The position numbers and the translations under genes are program-made. From Pseudanabaena sp. ABRG5-3 (lineage in GTDB: Bacteria > Cyanobacteriota > Cyanobacteriia > Pseudanabaenales > Pseudanabaenaceae): a DNA stretch of 64,000 bases. The notes beneath the pieces were generated by a model. The model was given only the letters and a program-made list of their open reading frames with translations. It made no database searches and was not told the origin of the DNA. Shown one piece after another: positions 10,684 through 18,818 of this stretch (positions are counted from its first letter, which is position 1; every line of letters starts with the position of its first letter). The stretch lies in assembly GCF_003967015.1 (NCBI RefSeq), contig NZ_AP017560.1:930001-994000 (forward strand). Direction: 5' to 3'.

Positions 10684-11034
10684 TTAACTTGAGTGCATAT
10701 GGCAGTATTTTTTGAGCAAGACGAAGCGATCGCAAGCCTGTTGATGTCGCTTTTGCCAAGTGGCGGGATTACGAGCGGTTTGTAACATACTTAAGTCCAC
10801 ACCCAGCATTTTTAGCTGTTTATCTATTTCTACTTGCAAAGATAAATTGGGGGGCGTGACTTCTAACTCGGTATTGATAATTTTGGTTTGAAAAAAAGAT
10901 TGGATTTCCCGATGCGATCGCAACCAGTCTTTGGCGATCGCGGGTGCAGGTTCTAATTGTGGGACGATCATTCCTTGTAATATTTCCAACTGGTGTTGCA
11001 AGGACTGAATTAAATATAAATAATCTTGGGTCAA
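10684..11034 (-). CDS. Small cytosolic protein resembling PatD (heterocyst frequency control)
   Basis: A 116-residue, soluble, mostly helical protein with a TTG start (11032-11034); I see no ATG in frame. The pattern 'LQVEIDKQLKMLGVDLSMLQTARNPATWQKR' followed by 'CDRFVLLKKYC' matches my memory of the cyanobacterial family annotated as PatD-like, in which the segment E-I-x-K-Q-L-R-L-L and the final D-R-x-x-x-L-x-x-Y-C are conserved. PatD affects heterocyst number in Anabaena, but homologues occur in strains without heterocysts, so the role here is unknown. It stands alone, 210 bp upstream of ndhF and divergent from the DUF4139 pair. No Shine-Dalgarno sequence is obvious. Confidence 0.55.
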   Translation of the reverse strand: MTQDYLYLIQSLQHQLEILQGMIVPQLEPAPAIAKDWLRSHREIQSFFQTKIINTELEVTPPNLSLQVEIDKQLKMLGVDLSMLQTARNPATWQKRHQQACDRFVLLKKYCHMHSS

Positions 11035-11239
11035 TGTGCTTGGGGCGATGTGATGTGCAACTACAAAAATTTCAAAAAAGTGTCAAAAATTTATGACGCT
11101 ATTGTGGAAGAGTAACCCTTTAGGAAGCTCTTGGAAATTAATTATCTCATGTTGTCTTAGCCGTTAATTAAAGTTTAAGAATCAAGAGAAAAAGACAAAA
11201 ATTTGTAAGATCTATCAAAAGCGTACAGCATAAAAAATT

Positions 11240-13513
11240 ATGTCAATTGCTAAGCTTAACTCCAAGATCGATAGGGTCAAAGTCTATGCAGAAGGCTCAA
11301 CAGTGACACGCTTGGCAAGACTGACTGACATCCTGTGGCAAAGTGGAGACATCGGCGAAGATATCGAAGTCGAGATTGTTGGCTTACCTCTTGCGATCGA
11401 TGATGCCAGTGTCAGGGTGCGAATTGAGTCTGAGCTGTCGAGCAATCAGGCGATCGCTAATAACATCATTGTTACCGATGTCAGAGTGGGATTGAGCGTC
11501 CCGCCTCCCGTCGAAATCCCATTTTCATCTCTAGAAACAGAAATCCAAACTGCCAAGGCTGAAGTTGCTCACCTAGAGGATTTGCAAGGCGCAATTAGTC
11601 TAGAGATGACTATTTTGCAAGAGTTATATGTCCCCGATCGCCCCATTGGTGAAGAAGGCAAAACCCCACCACCATCGCCAACAGGGGCAAGACTAGCGCT
11701 AGCAAACTTTAAGGATGAGCAGAAGAAACTTCGCATCCAAGAAAAGCGGGAACTTCAAGAAAAATTACGCAAGGCTCAGGAACATCTCGCTGACCTACAG
11801 CAAAAACAATTCCTTGCCTCCAATGCTAATGTTGCTAAGGAACATGAACTTCGCAAAAACATTATTGCGCGTCTCCATATTGGTGATAGCCAAACCGCAG
11901 CAATGCCCTCCCCTGATGGTCTGCAACTGGTTGTGGAATATTTTATCAATGGTGCAAGATGGACCCCTACCTATGTTTGCCGTCTTAATAGTGCTACTAA
12001 TACTGCCGCGATCGCTGTACGAGCATTGATTGCTCAGCGCACAGGTGAGGATTGGAATGGCGTGCAGATCGCACTTTCTACGGCAACTCCGACAGGCTGG
12101 TGCGAGTTGCCCGAATTGCCTTCTTTACGCTTAGGGCGATCGCAAACATTGCCGAGTAAAAAGGCTTGGCGCAATCCCCCTAAAGGTGCAGAGCTTCTCT
12201 TTGAAGACTATGATCGCCAAAAACAGAATCTAGATAACGAGCGCAGTATTCAGTGGCTTGGTCTATCTAGCGAACCCATGACGATCCCGACTGTAAATCA
12301 ATTAATTGACATACCTAAATTTCCATTTTTTCAACGCATAGTCACTGATTTAGGAGGTTGGGAAGAGCAATATTCTTCTAAATTAACTGAAGTCTCAACA
12401 GCTTATAGCCCTATACCAATGAGTAGTGATTTTGGGGTACAGGAAGAAATGCTTCAAAGTACTTTCAGTAAGGCTGCACCAACTTCGGAAAAGATGGCAG
12501 TGCGCTCTCGTCAAGTTCCAGCGATGGTTAGAAGTTCAGATGCTCCGTCATCATTGGTACCTCCTCAAGCGGATGAATATCGGGGTAGAGGATTTATGCC
12601 AACGCCCGAACCACTTTTCGATCCCAGTAACGATATCAAAAATTATGGATTAATGCGTTTAGCCGATCCTCGCAACACTAGACAACGCGGAAAATTAAGG
12701 ATTCCTGATACTAGGACGCTCTATTTAGAATCTCTTCAGCGTTGGCAGATGACGGTTAATTTTGAGATTTCGACAGTCTTACAAACGGCTTTAGATAGTA
12801 CTTTTTGCAATCAAGTCCTCCCTCGTTTTGGCTCAAGTAATATTCGCAAGGAAGTTGGTAATTTTGACTTTGTTTATCTGGGGACTGGACGGATTGATGT
12901 GCCAGCCGATGGTCAGTATCATTCCGTTGCCCTATTACAGGAGAACGCCGAAATTGATATTCGCTATATCGTTGTACCGCGAGAAGATACTAATGTTTTC
13001 CGAATTGCTCAACTTCGCAATCCTCTGCAAGCACCCTTGCTATCAGGACTTGCCGATATCTATGTGGATACACAATATATTCTCTCCACCACGATCGCGA
13101 CAGTACCACCAAAGGGACAAATGGAACTAGCTTTGGGTGTAGAGCAATCAATCAAAGTTGCTCGTAATACCTCTTTCAAAGAAGTGCGATCTGGCATGAG
13201 TCTCGTTGCCTTTAATGAACTACGTCACAGCATTCACATTGCGATCGCCAATCGGATGAGTCGAGATGCCAAAATCGAAGTCCGTGAACGGATCCCCATC
13301 CCGCAACCAGAGGCAAAGGTTGATGTCAATGTCACCCAAGTAACCCCCGAATGGGAAAAATACGAGCAGCAAGAACGGTATGCGCCGATTAAAGGTGGCT
13401 ATTGCTGGCGGATTAATGTTCCCGCAGGTGAAGAAAGGGAATTAACCGCCGATTATACGATCAAGACCTTTGTGGACAATGAGTTAGTTAATGGTAATCG
13501 GAGAGAGGAATAG
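11240..13513 (+). CDS. DUF4139 / MuiA-family protein 1
   Basis: A 757-residue protein of the 'mucoidy inhibitor A' group. The N-terminal DUF4140 region (about residues 8-80: KIDRVKVYAEGSTVTRLARL) leads into a long coiled coil (about 100-205, ending EHLADLQQKQ). The DUF4139 beta-rich domain follows (from about 225: LQLVVEYFINGARWTPTYVC, 'TGEDWNGVQIALSTATP', C-terminus 'AGEERELTADYTI'). No signal peptide is visible, so it is probably cytosolic unless exported by another route. An insert of about 200 residues (320-520) with low complexity makes it longer than typical members (500-600). Its stop is only 2 bp before the next start, so the two DUF4139 genes are translationally coupled. The biochemical function of the family is not established. 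Confidence 0.82.
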   Translation: MSIAKLNSKIDRVKVYAEGSTVTRLARLTDILWQSGDIGEDIEVEIVGLPLAIDDASVRVRIESELSSNQAIANNIIVTDVRVGLSVPPPVEIPFSSLETEIQTAKAEVAHLEDLQGAISLEMTILQELYVPDRPIGEEGKTPPPSPTGARLALANFKDEQKKLRIQEKRELQEKLRKAQEHLADLQQKQFLASNANVAKEHELRKNIIARLHIGDSQTAAMPSPDGLQLVVEYFINGARWTPTYVCRLNSATNTAAIAVRALIAQRTGEDWNGVQIALSTATPTGWCELPELPSLRLGRSQTLPSKKAWRNPPKGAELLFEDYDRQKQNLDNERSIQWLGLSSEPMTIPTVNQLIDIPKFPFFQRIVTDLGGWEEQYSSKLTEVSTAYSPIPMSSDFGVQEEMLQSTFSKAAPTSEKMAVRSRQVPAMVRSSDAPSSLVPPQADEYRGRGFMPTPEPLFDPSNDIKNYGLMRLADPRNTRQRGKLRIPDTRTLYLESLQRWQMTVNFEISTVLQTALDSTFCNQVLPRFGSSNIRKEVGNFDFVYLGTGRIDVPADGQYHSVALLQENAEIDIRYIVVPREDTNVFRIAQLRNPLQAPLLSGLADIYVDTQYILSTTIATVPPKGQMELALGVEQSIKVARNTSFKEVRSGMSLVAFNELRHSIHIAIANRMSRDAKIEVRERIPIPQPEAKVDVNVTQVTPEWEKYEQQERYAPIKGGYCWRINVPAGEERELTADYTIKTFVDNELVNGNRREE

Positions 13514-13515
13514 CT

Positions 13516-15099
13516 ATGCAATCAACGGAAATTCAAACCCTAACCCTCGATGCTCCCGTTACTACTGTCACCCTACTCGAAGATCGCGCCCAAGTACAAC
13601 GCATTGGCAAAGTAACCTTAACGGCGGGTTTGTGGCGAGTGACGGTCGATCGCGTTGCCCCTGTACTTTCCGATAAGTCCCTCCGAGCTGAATTTACTGA
13701 CGCTGAATTTACAGGTGCGCTTAATGCAAAGGTCAATGATGTGCGCGTGCGTCGTCGAATGTTAATCAAGGAAAGCGATCGCACAGGATTAATAGAGGAG
13801 TTAAAAAAAGAATGGCGATCGCAATACGAGCAGTACCAAGTTCTCACCGAAGATCGGCAATATCTCGAAGAACAATTTGAGCAAATTGGCATGATTTTAG
13901 CTAAGGCTTTGCAGGAGTTGCCCATTGATGCGTCTTGGGGACAGGTCGATCTGATGGCATGGCGATCGCAAATACAGCCAATTTTTCAGAGACTCCGCGA
14001 TATTCGTAGCGATATCCTCAATACTTACCACACGCAAACACAACTCCAAGAAGCGATCGCTCGATTAGTCAAACGCATTCAAGCTGAAGCAAGTCCCGAC
14101 ACGATTTATACTGCTTATTTGGAGGCTGATTTAGCGATCGCACAAACGGGCGAATATGAACTAGCCTTTGATTATGTCGTTCCCAATGCCCTCTGGCGAC
14201 CATACCACCAAGCCCAGTTACAAATGGGAGATAATTCACAATTAACCTTCCGTACCGATGGTTGTGTCTGGCAAAACACAGGCGAAGACTGGCTAAATGT
14301 GGATTTAGTCTTTTCCACTGCCCGTGCTTCCCTTGGGACAGAGCCACCTTTGCTCACTGACGATCTGCTCAACATCCGTGAAAAATCAAAAAAGATTGCC
14401 GTAGAACTGCGCGATCAAACTGTCAAAACTACTGGTTTAGGCACGGGAGCAAGGACAAGCGATACGATTGATTTGCCATCGGTTGATGATGGTGGAGAAG
14501 TTCGCTCAATTCGGGCTACTCGCAAAGCCAATATTCTCTCCAATGGCAGACCCTACCGTGTCCCCCTATTTCAATTTCAATCCTCTGCCAAAATTGAGCA
14601 TGTACTTATGCCCGAACTAGCGCTACAAGTTGTCCTTAAAAGTGAACAGACGAATAACGCCAACTTACCAATTTTGGCGGGACCCGTCGATCTTGTGAGA
14701 GCTACGGAATATATCGGACGGACGACCGTATCTTTTATCGCCCCGCAAGAAAAATTTGCCCTTGGTTGGGGAACTGATGCCACGATGCGGGTTCAGCGCA
14801 CTACATCTCAAAAGCGCGATAAAAATCATCTCACCCAATGGAATACCATTACCAATAGCATCAATATTTTCCTCTCGAATATTGGTGATGAAGTCAGAAA
14901 AATCGCAATGACTGAACGGGTTCCTGTCTCGGAACTAGAGAAAGTTAAGGTTGAAGTCGTACAAGATGAAACTAGCGATCGTCTTCAGCCTGATGCTAAT
15001 GGTTTCTGTAATTGGCATTTACAACTTCCTCCCTATTCCCAAGCCAAAGTCACCCTAGTCTACAAAGTAGCTGCTGCTCCTGATGTGGAAGGTTTATGA
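13516..15099 (+). CDS. DUF4139 / MuiA-family protein 2
   Basis: A 527-residue paralogue of the preceding gene. It starts with ATG 13516 preceded by a good ribosome site (GAGAGGA), 2 bp after the upstream stop. The N-terminal DUF4140 (VTTVTLLEDRAQVQRIGKV) is followed by a helical region of about 100 residues and the DUF4139 domain with 'YVVPNALWRPYHQAQL', 'TGEDWLNVDLVFSTARASLG' and a C-terminal beta region ending in 'PPYSQAKVTLVYKV'. It keeps the ordinary family length and lacks the large insert of its neighbour. The tandem arrangement suggests that the two make a hetero-oligomer, which is inference. No signal peptide is seen. Confidence 0.82.
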   Translation: MQSTEIQTLTLDAPVTTVTLLEDRAQVQRIGKVTLTAGLWRVTVDRVAPVLSDKSLRAEFTDAEFTGALNAKVNDVRVRRRMLIKESDRTGLIEELKKEWRSQYEQYQVLTEDRQYLEEQFEQIGMILAKALQELPIDASWGQVDLMAWRSQIQPIFQRLRDIRSDILNTYHTQTQLQEAIARLVKRIQAEASPDTIYTAYLEADLAIAQTGEYELAFDYVVPNALWRPYHQAQLQMGDNSQLTFRTDGCVWQNTGEDWLNVDLVFSTARASLGTEPPLLTDDLLNIREKSKKIAVELRDQTVKTTGLGTGARTSDTIDLPSVDDGGEVRSIRATRKANILSNGRPYRVPLFQFQSSAKIEHVLMPELALQVVLKSEQTNNANLPILAGPVDLVRATEYIGRTTVSFIAPQEKFALGWGTDATMRVQRTTSQKRDKNHLTQWNTITNSINIFLSNIGDEVRKIAMTERVPVSELEKVKVEVVQDETSDRLQPDANGFCNWHLQLPPYSQAKVTLVYKVAAAPDVEGL

Positions 15100-15125
15100 A
15101 ATCCAAAAATCGGCGATTAAGTAAG

Positions 15126-15178
15126 TCAGCATACATATTGTGTGATTAGCGATCGCTATCACAAGATAGGTATGCTGA
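15126..15178. repeat. Imperfect palindrome centred on a HIP1 site
   Basis: Outer arms TCAGCATAC (15126-15134) and GTATGCTGA (15170-15178) are exact complements. The interior also folds around AGCGATCGCT, which is a HIP1 octamer with one extra pair on each side. It lies 27 bp past the second DUF4139 gene and probably ends or shields that transcript. Confidence 0.6.
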
Positions 15179-15273
15179 TAAACACATAAGAGCAAGGACT
15201 GCAATCACCTATTCATATTGAGAGATTTTGGATAATAGCCTCAAGTTAGCCATATCTGTGTAGAGAGACTATT

Positions 15274-17139
15274 ATGAGTAAAACGACTATGAGCTTCATT
15301 ACACAAGAAAGATTAATAAGTGGATTCGGCATTTTCCTCCTATGTGGCAGCTTTCCGATGGCTAGTTTAGCTAAAACCCCAGAGATTGAAAGCAACATCA
15401 AGATGGGTGGGATTCCTACTGTTTGTCATTTACAAAGGTTGAAAACGATTACTGAACCGACAAAACAAGCCTCAGTCTTAGCTCTCCAAGTCAGACGCTA
15501 TCGACAAGCCAATCAAGATCGACTTATCTTGCAACTAGTTAATGGCATGGACAAGAAGCAATTTCCTGAAATGCAAGTAGAGGCATTGATACAGGTTGCG
15601 TACCATTACCTAGAAGCAAAGGAACCTGAAAAAGCAGTTTCTGTACTTAATCAAGCATTCCAGTTACTGCAAAATGATTTGTCACCAACTAGCAATAATG
15701 AGCAATATAGATTGCAAACACTTGCTCTTTATAGAGAGAAGTATGATCTTTTGGCAAGTTTAGGAATGCTTTTCATCGAGTTAAAACAGCCAGAACTAGC
15801 AGAGGTAGCTCTTTTACAAGGACTAAGTATTAAACAACAACAACTTAATACATCACCTAGAGACAAGGTTGAATATATGGTGAAGATTGCTAAAGGATTG
15901 TTTGCCTTGGGCAAGCAAGAACAAGCGATCGCTCTTTTAGACAAGAGCTTAGAAGTCACCCAATCTCTCAAAAAAAGTAATAGCGGTAGAGATATGCAAG
16001 AATGGCTAACTTTGCTGAACAATCTCAGTTGGGAATATCGCACGTTCGGAAAAGTTAGTAAAGCTGAGCAGTTGTTTGCTCAAAGTCTTGATTATGCCAA
16101 CTCCTTTGGTAACCCATTAAGTAAAGTCTGGTGGCTATCGATAATTGCCGAAAGAACTTACTTACCCCCTTCTGAATCAGATTTTAGCGATGAACGTCAA
16201 GCTAAATTGAAGCAGATATTTGGCAAGATTTTACAGACTGCAAGCTCGAATCAAAGCACTGATATGAGCAGATTTATTACCTATGCGTTAGCCGCAGAAT
16301 GGTTGCAGTTTTCAGGAGTGGGTTCGGCAATGCAGATTGTCAATACTGTTACTGATCCAGTAGAGAGATTTAAGTTTCTATCTCCCATTTTAGAGAACAT
16401 TCGCAGCGAAAATGCTAACAAAGACATCGATCTGCTTGTGCCGTTATTACATGAAGTAGAAGCGATCGTGCGAACAATTCCGTCAACTGCCGATCGCGAT
16501 CAAGCTTGGACTGTCATTGCTAAAACCTATGCCAAGCTAGGTCAATCTCAAGCAGCTCTACAGACGATTGAGCAGATTCAATCGGTGGATCAGAAACAAC
16601 AGACTTTGATTGATGTGGCAGATAGCCTAGCCCGAAACCTCCAGCCCGATTTAGCGCTCAGTCTGGTCAAGAATTTACCAAATAATCTAGTGGAGCAAGT
16701 TGTATACGACTCAACTCAGGCGTATCTCAAAAATGGAAAGCTAGAAGCCGCCCAAAGTCTACAAGGGCGTTTATCCCCAACTTATCGTAATTTTATCTTG
16801 GCAGATCTAGCCAAAGGTTTCGCTAAAGCTGGACATACCAGCCAAGCGCTGAAACTATTACAACAAGTCACCGAAACTCGTTGGCAACTTGAGTCCTTTA
16901 TTTTAATTGTCAAGCAATTTCTTGATGTCGGCGATCTGGAACAAGCCTTGGTATTTGCTCAACAGATGCCTCAGTCTTCAGAAGCAGATATTTCTTCCAA
17001 GGCTTCGTTATTAGAAGAAATTGCGATCGCCTATGCAGAATCAGGAAAATACGACAAATCTCTGCAAATATCGCAATCTCTCCAAGATCGATCCATATCT
17101 CAACTGGCAATCTGCGCCAAGGGAGATGCAGGAAAATAA
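15274..17139 (+). CDS. Exported helical-repeat (TPR-like) protein, function unknown
   Basis: A 621-residue protein with an N-terminal signal peptide (hydrophobic stretch 'LISGFGIFLLCGSFPMASLA', cleavage probably after SLA). The rest is an alpha-solenoid: degenerate TPR units such as 'AYHYLEAKEPEKAVSVLNQAF', 'FALGKQEQAIALLDKSLEV' and 'TYAKLGQSQAALQTIEQI' repeat every 34-40 residues to the C-terminus, with no enzymatic motif. It probably works in the periplasm as a protein-binding scaffold. Its stop codon lies inside the left arm of a 29-bp perfect palindrome. It follows the DUF4139 pair on the same strand at a distance of 174 bp; a functional link is possible but unproven. Confidence 0.75.
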   Translation: MSKTTMSFITQERLISGFGIFLLCGSFPMASLAKTPEIESNIKMGGIPTVCHLQRLKTITEPTKQASVLALQVRRYRQANQDRLILQLVNGMDKKQFPEMQVEALIQVAYHYLEAKEPEKAVSVLNQAFQLLQNDLSPTSNNEQYRLQTLALYREKYDLLASLGMLFIELKQPELAEVALLQGLSIKQQQLNTSPRDKVEYMVKIAKGLFALGKQEQAIALLDKSLEVTQSLKKSNSGRDMQEWLTLLNNLSWEYRTFGKVSKAEQLFAQSLDYANSFGNPLSKVWWLSIIAERTYLPPSESDFSDERQAKLKQIFGKILQTASSNQSTDMSRFITYALAAEWLQFSGVGSAMQIVNTVTDPVERFKFLSPILENIRSENANKDIDLLVPLLHEVEAIVRTIPSTADRDQAWTVIAKTYAKLGQSQAALQTIEQIQSVDQKQQTLIDVADSLARNLQPDLALSLVKNLPNNLVEQVVYDSTQAYLKNGKLEAAQSLQGRLSPTYRNFILADLAKGFAKAGHTSQALKLLQQVTETRWQLESFILIVKQFLDVGDLEQALVFAQQMPQSSEADISSKASLLEEIAIAYAESGKYDKSLQISQSLQDRSISQLAICAKGDAGK

Positions 17140-17196
17140 GGAACCAGATTTTTTGTGGCGCGGCGAAGCCGCGCCACAAAAAATCTGGTTCCTTAT
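17136..17196. repeat. Perfect 29-bp palindrome, loop GAA
   Basis: Arms 17136-17164 and 17168-17196 are exact reverse complements (29 bp) around GAA. The stop codon TAA of the preceding gene (17137-17139) lies in the left arm. The core GTGGCGCGGC-GAA-GCCGCGCCAC is the most GC-rich of the set. A weaker relative sits at 10630-10663 (TTTTGTGGCGCG...). Confidence 0.92.
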
Positions 17197-17353
17197 TAAA
17201 TCACAGAACCCTAAGCGATCGCTATAAAAACAAGCGTTTGGCAAATGCGTGTATACTCAATTTGCAGCACAAAACATCAATCACAACCAAGTTTTGGAGT
17301 TTAGAGTTTGCCATAGGCAAAAGTCCAAATTGCGATAACAGATAAACTGAACT

Positions 17354-18148
17354 ATGCAGCTTAGATATATATTTCGCGTTGTTAAGACCATGTTCTTAAC
17401 CTATTACGCCTACATGCTCGAATATCGCGCCGAGCTGTTTATCTGGTTACTATCTAATTCTCTGCCATTTATTCTCATGGGAGCATGGCTCAAAGCTTCA
17501 GAAAATGGCAGCTTTGGCATGACATCGCTAGAGTTTATCCGTTACTTTCTCGCCGTATTTATCGTGCGCCAGTTTAATATTGTCTGGGTGATTTGGGACT
17601 TTGAGAAGGAACTCATTTCAGGTCAACTTTCCCATCGGCTCTTACAACCCATCGATCCCTTTTGGCATCATTTAATCAATCACATTGCCGAGCGTTGGGC
17701 AAGATTACCGATGTTGGTGGTTTTGGTAGCATTATTTTTTATTCTCTATCCACAATCATTTTGGATTCCCTCATTAGCAACTGGGTTACTCGCGGCATTT
17801 CTGGTGGCGATCGCCTTTTTATTACGCTTCCTAATTCAATACACCTTTGGAATGCTTGCCTTTTGGACAGAACGCGCTAGTGCGATCGAGCAACTCTGGT
17901 TTTTATCCTATATATTTCTCTCTGGAATTATTGCGCCTTTAGAAGTATTTCCTCCATTAGCGAGGGATATTGTCCTATGGACTCCATTTCCCTATATGGT
18001 CTATTTCCCATCGGCAATTTTAGTGGGCAAGGCGGTAAATATCTGGCAAGGAATTGGCGTAATGGGGGGATGGATGGCAGTTACTTTTGTGATCAATCGC
18101 TGGCTATGGCGGAAGGGTATTAAGCAATATTCAGGAATGGGAGCTTAG
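17354..18148 (+). CDS. ABC-2 family permease (DUF990 type), orphan
   Basis: A 264-residue membrane protein with about six transmembrane segments, matching the ABC-2 permease group once called DUF990 (PF06182). Typical segments are 'YMLEYRAELFIWLLSNSLPF', 'GQLSHRLLQPIDPFWHH' (the conserved L-L-x-P-I/L-D motif after TM2) and 'WTPFPYMVYFPSAILVGK' before the last helix. Members normally work with a second permease of the same size and a DrrA-like ATPase, exporting lipids or peptides. Neither partner is encoded in this window next to it, so they must lie elsewhere. ATG at 17354 gives the normal N-terminus. Substrate unknown. Confidence 0.8.
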   Translation: MQLRYIFRVVKTMFLTYYAYMLEYRAELFIWLLSNSLPFILMGAWLKASENGSFGMTSLEFIRYFLAVFIVRQFNIVWVIWDFEKELISGQLSHRLLQPIDPFWHHLINHIAERWARLPMLVVLVALFFILYPQSFWIPSLATGLLAAFLVAIAFLLRFLIQYTFGMLAFWTERASAIEQLWFLSYIFLSGIIAPLEVFPPLARDIVLWTPFPYMVYFPSAILVGKAVNIWQGIGVMGGWMAVTFVINRWLWRKGIKQYSGMGA

Positions 18149-18177
18149 AATCTAAGTAGGTGGGCATATATTTCTGC

Positions 18178-18249
18178 ACCCCCCTTAATCCCCCCTTTCA
18201 AAGGGGGGAAACTTGAATCCTCCCCCTTGAAGGGGGAGTTAGAGGGGGT
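18178..18249. repeat. C/G-rich dispersed repeat with nested hairpins
   Basis: The outer arms (ACCCCCCTTAA near 18178 and TTAGAGGGGGT near 18239) enclose two small hairpins, CCCCCCTTT-C-AAAGGGGGG at about 18190 and CTCCCCCTTGAAGGGGGAG at about 18220. This is a typical non-coding cyanobacterial intergenic repeat. Confidence 0.7.
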
Positions 18250-18295
18250 AAAAAACTTCTCAAATACGCTCCAAAAAAGTCAGTGGTCTATCTAT

Positions 18296-18566
18296 TTAGG
18301 GCTGCTTTGTGCAAGTTTGACTAGGTGGTACAAGAGGAGATTCTTTAAAAGAGTGGACTAAATCGAGTTTTAAACCGATGGATGAGAAAAGATGCAGTAA
18401 TGTGTTGGCAAGGATTACAAACTTAAGAAATCGTTGGAAGAAAGCTCGTCTCTGTGTTGGTGGAAATAACAAGAGGTTGGCAATGATTACGAGCTTAACA
18501 AAGCGTTGGAAGGGAGTCATGGGGAAGTTCTCGATAAAGTTGACAATGCCATCATCGAAAAAATGA
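18296..18566. other. Duplicated micro-ORF region, coding strand uncertain
   Basis: A 44-bp block beginning TTGGCA at 18405 recurs with a 72-bp period at 18477, with about 80% identity. On the plus strand it falls in a 62-codon frame (18378-18566) giving two 'LAxITxLxxRWK' units. On the minus strand it falls in a 74-codon frame (18296-18520) giving two 'FQRFxKxVIxAN' units followed by hydrophobic residues. Neither frame has a convincing ribosome site. A terminator-like hairpin follows on the plus strand. It could be a small repeat protein, a structured RNA or the relic of one; I do not recognise a family. Confidence 0.4.
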
Positions 18567-18587
18567 CCTGAAACCTCCAGACGAGTT

Positions 18588-18615
18588 AAGGCAGTTTCTT
18601 AACTGCCTTTTCTGT
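18588..18615 (+). terminator. Rho-independent terminator-like hairpin
   Basis: AAGGCAGTT-TCTT-AACTGCCTT (stem 9 bp, 18588-18609) followed by a T-rich run (TTCTGTCC). It is oriented to end a transcript crossing the duplicated micro-ORF region on the plus strand. Confidence 0.6.
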
Positions 18616-18629
18616 CCTCTTTTAATTGA

Positions 18630-18790
18630 TTTAAACTAACTGATATTACGTAAAGCCCTCATCCCCCAACCCCTTCTCCCGCAGGAGAAGGGGAGCAAAA
18701 CCCATCATTTTCTTGTTCCCCTCTCCTGCGGGAGAGGGGCTAGGGGTGAGGGCTTTACAAACTTCCACGTAACATCAGTTAAACTAAACT
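18630..18790. mobile_element. MITE-like element with AACTGATRTTACGT ends
   Basis: The left end reads AACTGATATTACGT, then TAAAGCCCTCA. The right end, on the opposite strand, reads AACTGATGTTACGT, nine extra bases, then TAAAGCCCTCA. Inside are two further complementary blocks: CCCCTTCTCCCGCAGGAG near 18671 against CTCCTGCGGGAGAGGGG near 18723. There is no coding capacity, and the STAND gene starts about 30 bp later. Confidence 0.75.
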
Positions 18791-18818
18791 AATACAGTCA
18801 GCAAAACTTAGTTGAGAC

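Larger units (their letters stand above)
18149..18818. other. 670-bp repeat-rich intergenic region
   Basis: It contains, in order: a copy of the end motif TAAGTAGGTGGGCATA (18153-18168), a C/G-rich double hairpin (18178-18249), an internally duplicated micro-ORF region (18296-18566), a terminator-like hairpin with T-run (18588-18615), and a MITE-like element with long inverted ends (about 18630-18790). No protein gene is convincing. Confidence 0.7.
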
